In this document: positions 61,901-64,000 of the stretch, in pieces
Layout of the letters: every line of letters starts with the position of its first letter
How positions within the stretch are numbered: position 1 is the stretch's first letter
NCBI RefSeq assembly: GCF_030247185.1
Contig: NC_080570.1
Coordinates: forward strand, 310,001 to 374,000
Direction of reading: 5' to 3'
Length of the DNA: 64,000 bases
DNA from: Malaya genurostris
Taxonomy: Eukaryota; Arthropoda; Insecta; Diptera; Culicidae
Notes under the pieces: model-generated
The model's database searches: none
Told to the model about the DNA's origin: nothing
The model's input: only the letters and a program-made list of their open reading frames with translations
Position numbers and translations under genes: made by a program

Positions 61901-63740
61901 CCAAAAGCATAAAATACGAGCCTTCCCAACATCAACTCACTTACGCTCGGACTCTCTATTGAGATCTCTTGAGTGTGTTCTGGTAGCCCGGACGTGAAAC
62001 ATAAAATCATATGCTCAATGGCCCCCTTCACCCATTATTGCCAGAAACCGTTGAGTTTAAGCAACAATCGGAAAAATGTTCTCATTGTACTCTCACTACT
62101 ACCAAAGTAACTCGGATCCGATGTCAGTGCAAAAAAGACAACAAATAGGAGGGGCAAATCGCATAAACCATTATAGGAGAGCTGAGTAACGGAAAGGGAA
62201 AAAGTGCCTCAGGAAGATGGATGATACGTGCGAGTGAGATATTGTAGTTTTATTTTGTTTCTCTAGGCAATCTCCTATATAACATCGTTATTTATTACTC
62301 GATGAAGCTCTCGTTTGAATTTGAGTGACTTTGGCTGGGATAAAACCAGGGAGTGAGTTCTTGAGGGTGCTATATTGGGCAGTAGGATCTCGTCTCCAGC
62401 GATGTTGGGTAGGTTTTGCATCGCAACAGTGTTCTACTTGGGAACCGAACCGATGGCCCAGGTTCGGTAGAGCTTTTGTTTTGGCGAAAGAGTGATTTTC
62501 ATTGCGCGAGAGTGTGAAATGTGTACGAGCGGCAGTAAAATCGACCGTACGAACAAAGTCAATGTGCGCACCTAGGGGAAATACGCGCCACGAGAACAGT
62601 GGGCGCTGATGATTTGCAAATGTGTAAAATCTGCTATTAAGTGTAAATTTATGTGACGAGCATTTTTATTTTCTTCAAAATACTGACTTAATTTGAAATC
62701 GTACTTAATTTTGCAGTATCCAAATTGTGTTTTTCAAAATTTGAATATTTTTAAGATAGTTACACCCACAGTTCCTGACTGTGATTGCCCTAGGGAAGAC
62801 GAGTTGAGCGAATTGCTTTATTGTACAGAGAGTTGACGGGAATCGTTTCATCAGAGGAACTAAAAACGGTTGAATTTTTCGATTCACGCGAAAACGATAG
62901 TGGCCGACGGGGTTTCTGTTGTGTGCATGTTGCTCGATTTACGTAACTTCTACTACGAAATATGATTACCGAATCATTTACGGTGATTGCTACTATTTCA
63001 CTAGCATGAATATTGAGTTTCTAATAATTTTGTTGAAAAAAATCTCTATCCTCAGATTGAATTATTATATATTTATTCTTAAAACCTACCTCGTCGTCGA
63101 AGTTTGTGGGATCATCTTGCGGTAATGGGAAGTACAACAAAGAGCAGATCCAGTGATATCTTCAAATGTTTAAAGGCAGCCAACAAGCGCAAAATTATGA
63201 ACACAAAATATTAACAATGTAATAAATCAATAAAATATATGATGATTTTTTCTCCCTGCGCCTAGCCGGGGGCCAGAAGCGACCGCGCAAAGCCTGTGGA
63301 AGAGTGTGAGCGAGAAAAAATTAAGACATTAGCCATAAATGAAATGAAAATATTATAAACCCAAATGATGTCGAAACCAAGTGATGGGAGCCAGAGAAGC
63401 CAAAGAAGATTTTCGTTTGTATTGTATGGTCCGCTCCATGGCAGTTGGATGCGGGATGCAGAACAGAACTGTTCAAGTATATATCTGTATAGCGAAACAC
63501 ATTATTTTTAAATTTAATGTTTTATGCACATTTTTTTCAAGCTGCTATTTCGTGCAGCAGGCGTAGAAAAAAAAACGAGGGAAATAATTTTAGGATATCT
63601 GCTTCTTCCAGTGTCCAACTGATGTCTTAATGGAATAGCTTGGGTTCATATCCTCCACTTTAGTAAAATAAATATATAATTGTATTCACAAACTTATGGA
63701 AGTTTGTTTATACTTTCGCAATGGTCTTTTAATTCAAATT
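55996..63740. other. Long unique region, no proven gene
   Basis: No TE protein or RNA gene recognised. The interval 61350-62600 is less AT-rich than the rest and repeat-free. It contains CGCGTGAAACAACAATAACA and a perfect 8-bp hairpin (ACCGAACC/GGTTCGGT, 62444-62468); it could hold a promoter or 5' exon, but this is inference. A (TTA)n-like run lies at 56610-56635. The intervals 57550-60900 are very AT-rich and featureless to me. Confidence 0.5.
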
Positions 63741-63850
63741 AACTTACATGAGCTTCTAAACGTGTACAATTTATGTTTTATTTTTACCCGGCGAACGACC
63801 GCAACTAGGTTAAAGCCGGGTATAAATAAACCAATACTGATAATAACAAT
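63741..63850 (+). repeat. Possible LINE 3'-end with terminal hairpin
   Basis: ACCCGGC (63786-63792) pairs with GCCGGGT (63815-63821) around GAACGACCGCAACTAGGTTA; TATAAATAAACCAATA follows. This hairpin-plus-AT-tail form resembles 3' ends of mosquito non-LTR retrotransposons as I recall them. No upstream coding remnant is seen. Confidence 0.35.
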
Positions 63851-64000
63851 AATGTTTTATCCCTTATCATCCATTATTACTTTCTTTTTTTTTAAGTTCA
63901 TGTGAAATGATAAATACAGATGGTAGGAAATTTTCGATAAAATTTTGAGCGGTCGGACCGGAGATTTTTGCTTTTGATTTCCTTTTTTTCTTTATGAATG

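Overview
The window is eukaryotic, AT-rich and almost entirely non-coding. The best fit is intergenic or intronic DNA of a culicine mosquito. That rests on the transposon community: two DD37E IS630-Tc1-mariner (ITm) transposase remnants (a type described from mosquitoes), a tRNA-derived SINE with an internal Pol III promoter, a Penelope-like element remnant, LOA/Jockey-type non-LTR fragments, and many copies of a non-coding repeat carrying CGGAACCGGAAGTCGGAT-type blocks and GAGAAAGGCA-type ends. The genus is inference. I recognise no intact host gene. No long conserved ORF, rRNA, canonical tRNA, CRISPR array or bacterial operon is visible, and most open frames are short chance frames.

Layout. 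1-3108: no recognised feature. 3109-3975: first long copy of the abundant repeat. 4477-5297: an 821-bp fold-back transposon whose inverted ends are arrays of TTTCGCCGAAAG units, with a GC-rich palindromic core and a 9-bp target duplication. 5703-5897: a repeat terminus with a 93-bp tandem duplication. 9296-10952: two copies of the abundant repeat in opposite orientation, one holding a 181-bp (GT)n tract. 10953-11805: DD37E remnant cut off at a CA tract. 19541-20720: another repeat copy. 21843-22350: a MITE-like element, an (ACAT)n tract and a repeat tail. 29893-30524: a repeat fragment and a complete SINE with target duplications. 33840-35560: a broken SINE and a Penelope-like remnant. 36092-38772: an unclassified repeat and a non-LTR ORF1 pseudogene. 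38890-40790: nested MITE-like and tRNA-like repeats around a long repeat copy. 46629-46785: a reverse-transcriptase scrap. 47121-48406: a complete but dead Tc1/mariner-type element with perfect 28-bp ends (TA included), nested inside an older repeat. 48560-51620: inverted and duplicated repeat units. 53561-54487: second DD37E pseudogene. 55021-55995: repeat copy. 55996-64000: mostly unique DNA.

The genes do not form a pathway. They are decayed pieces of several transposon classes inserted into and beside one another. The clearest history is the nested element at 47-48 kb: a paralogous unoccupied copy of its insertion site lies 3 kb away with a single TA. The most unusual sequence is the fold-back element at 4.5-5.3 kb.
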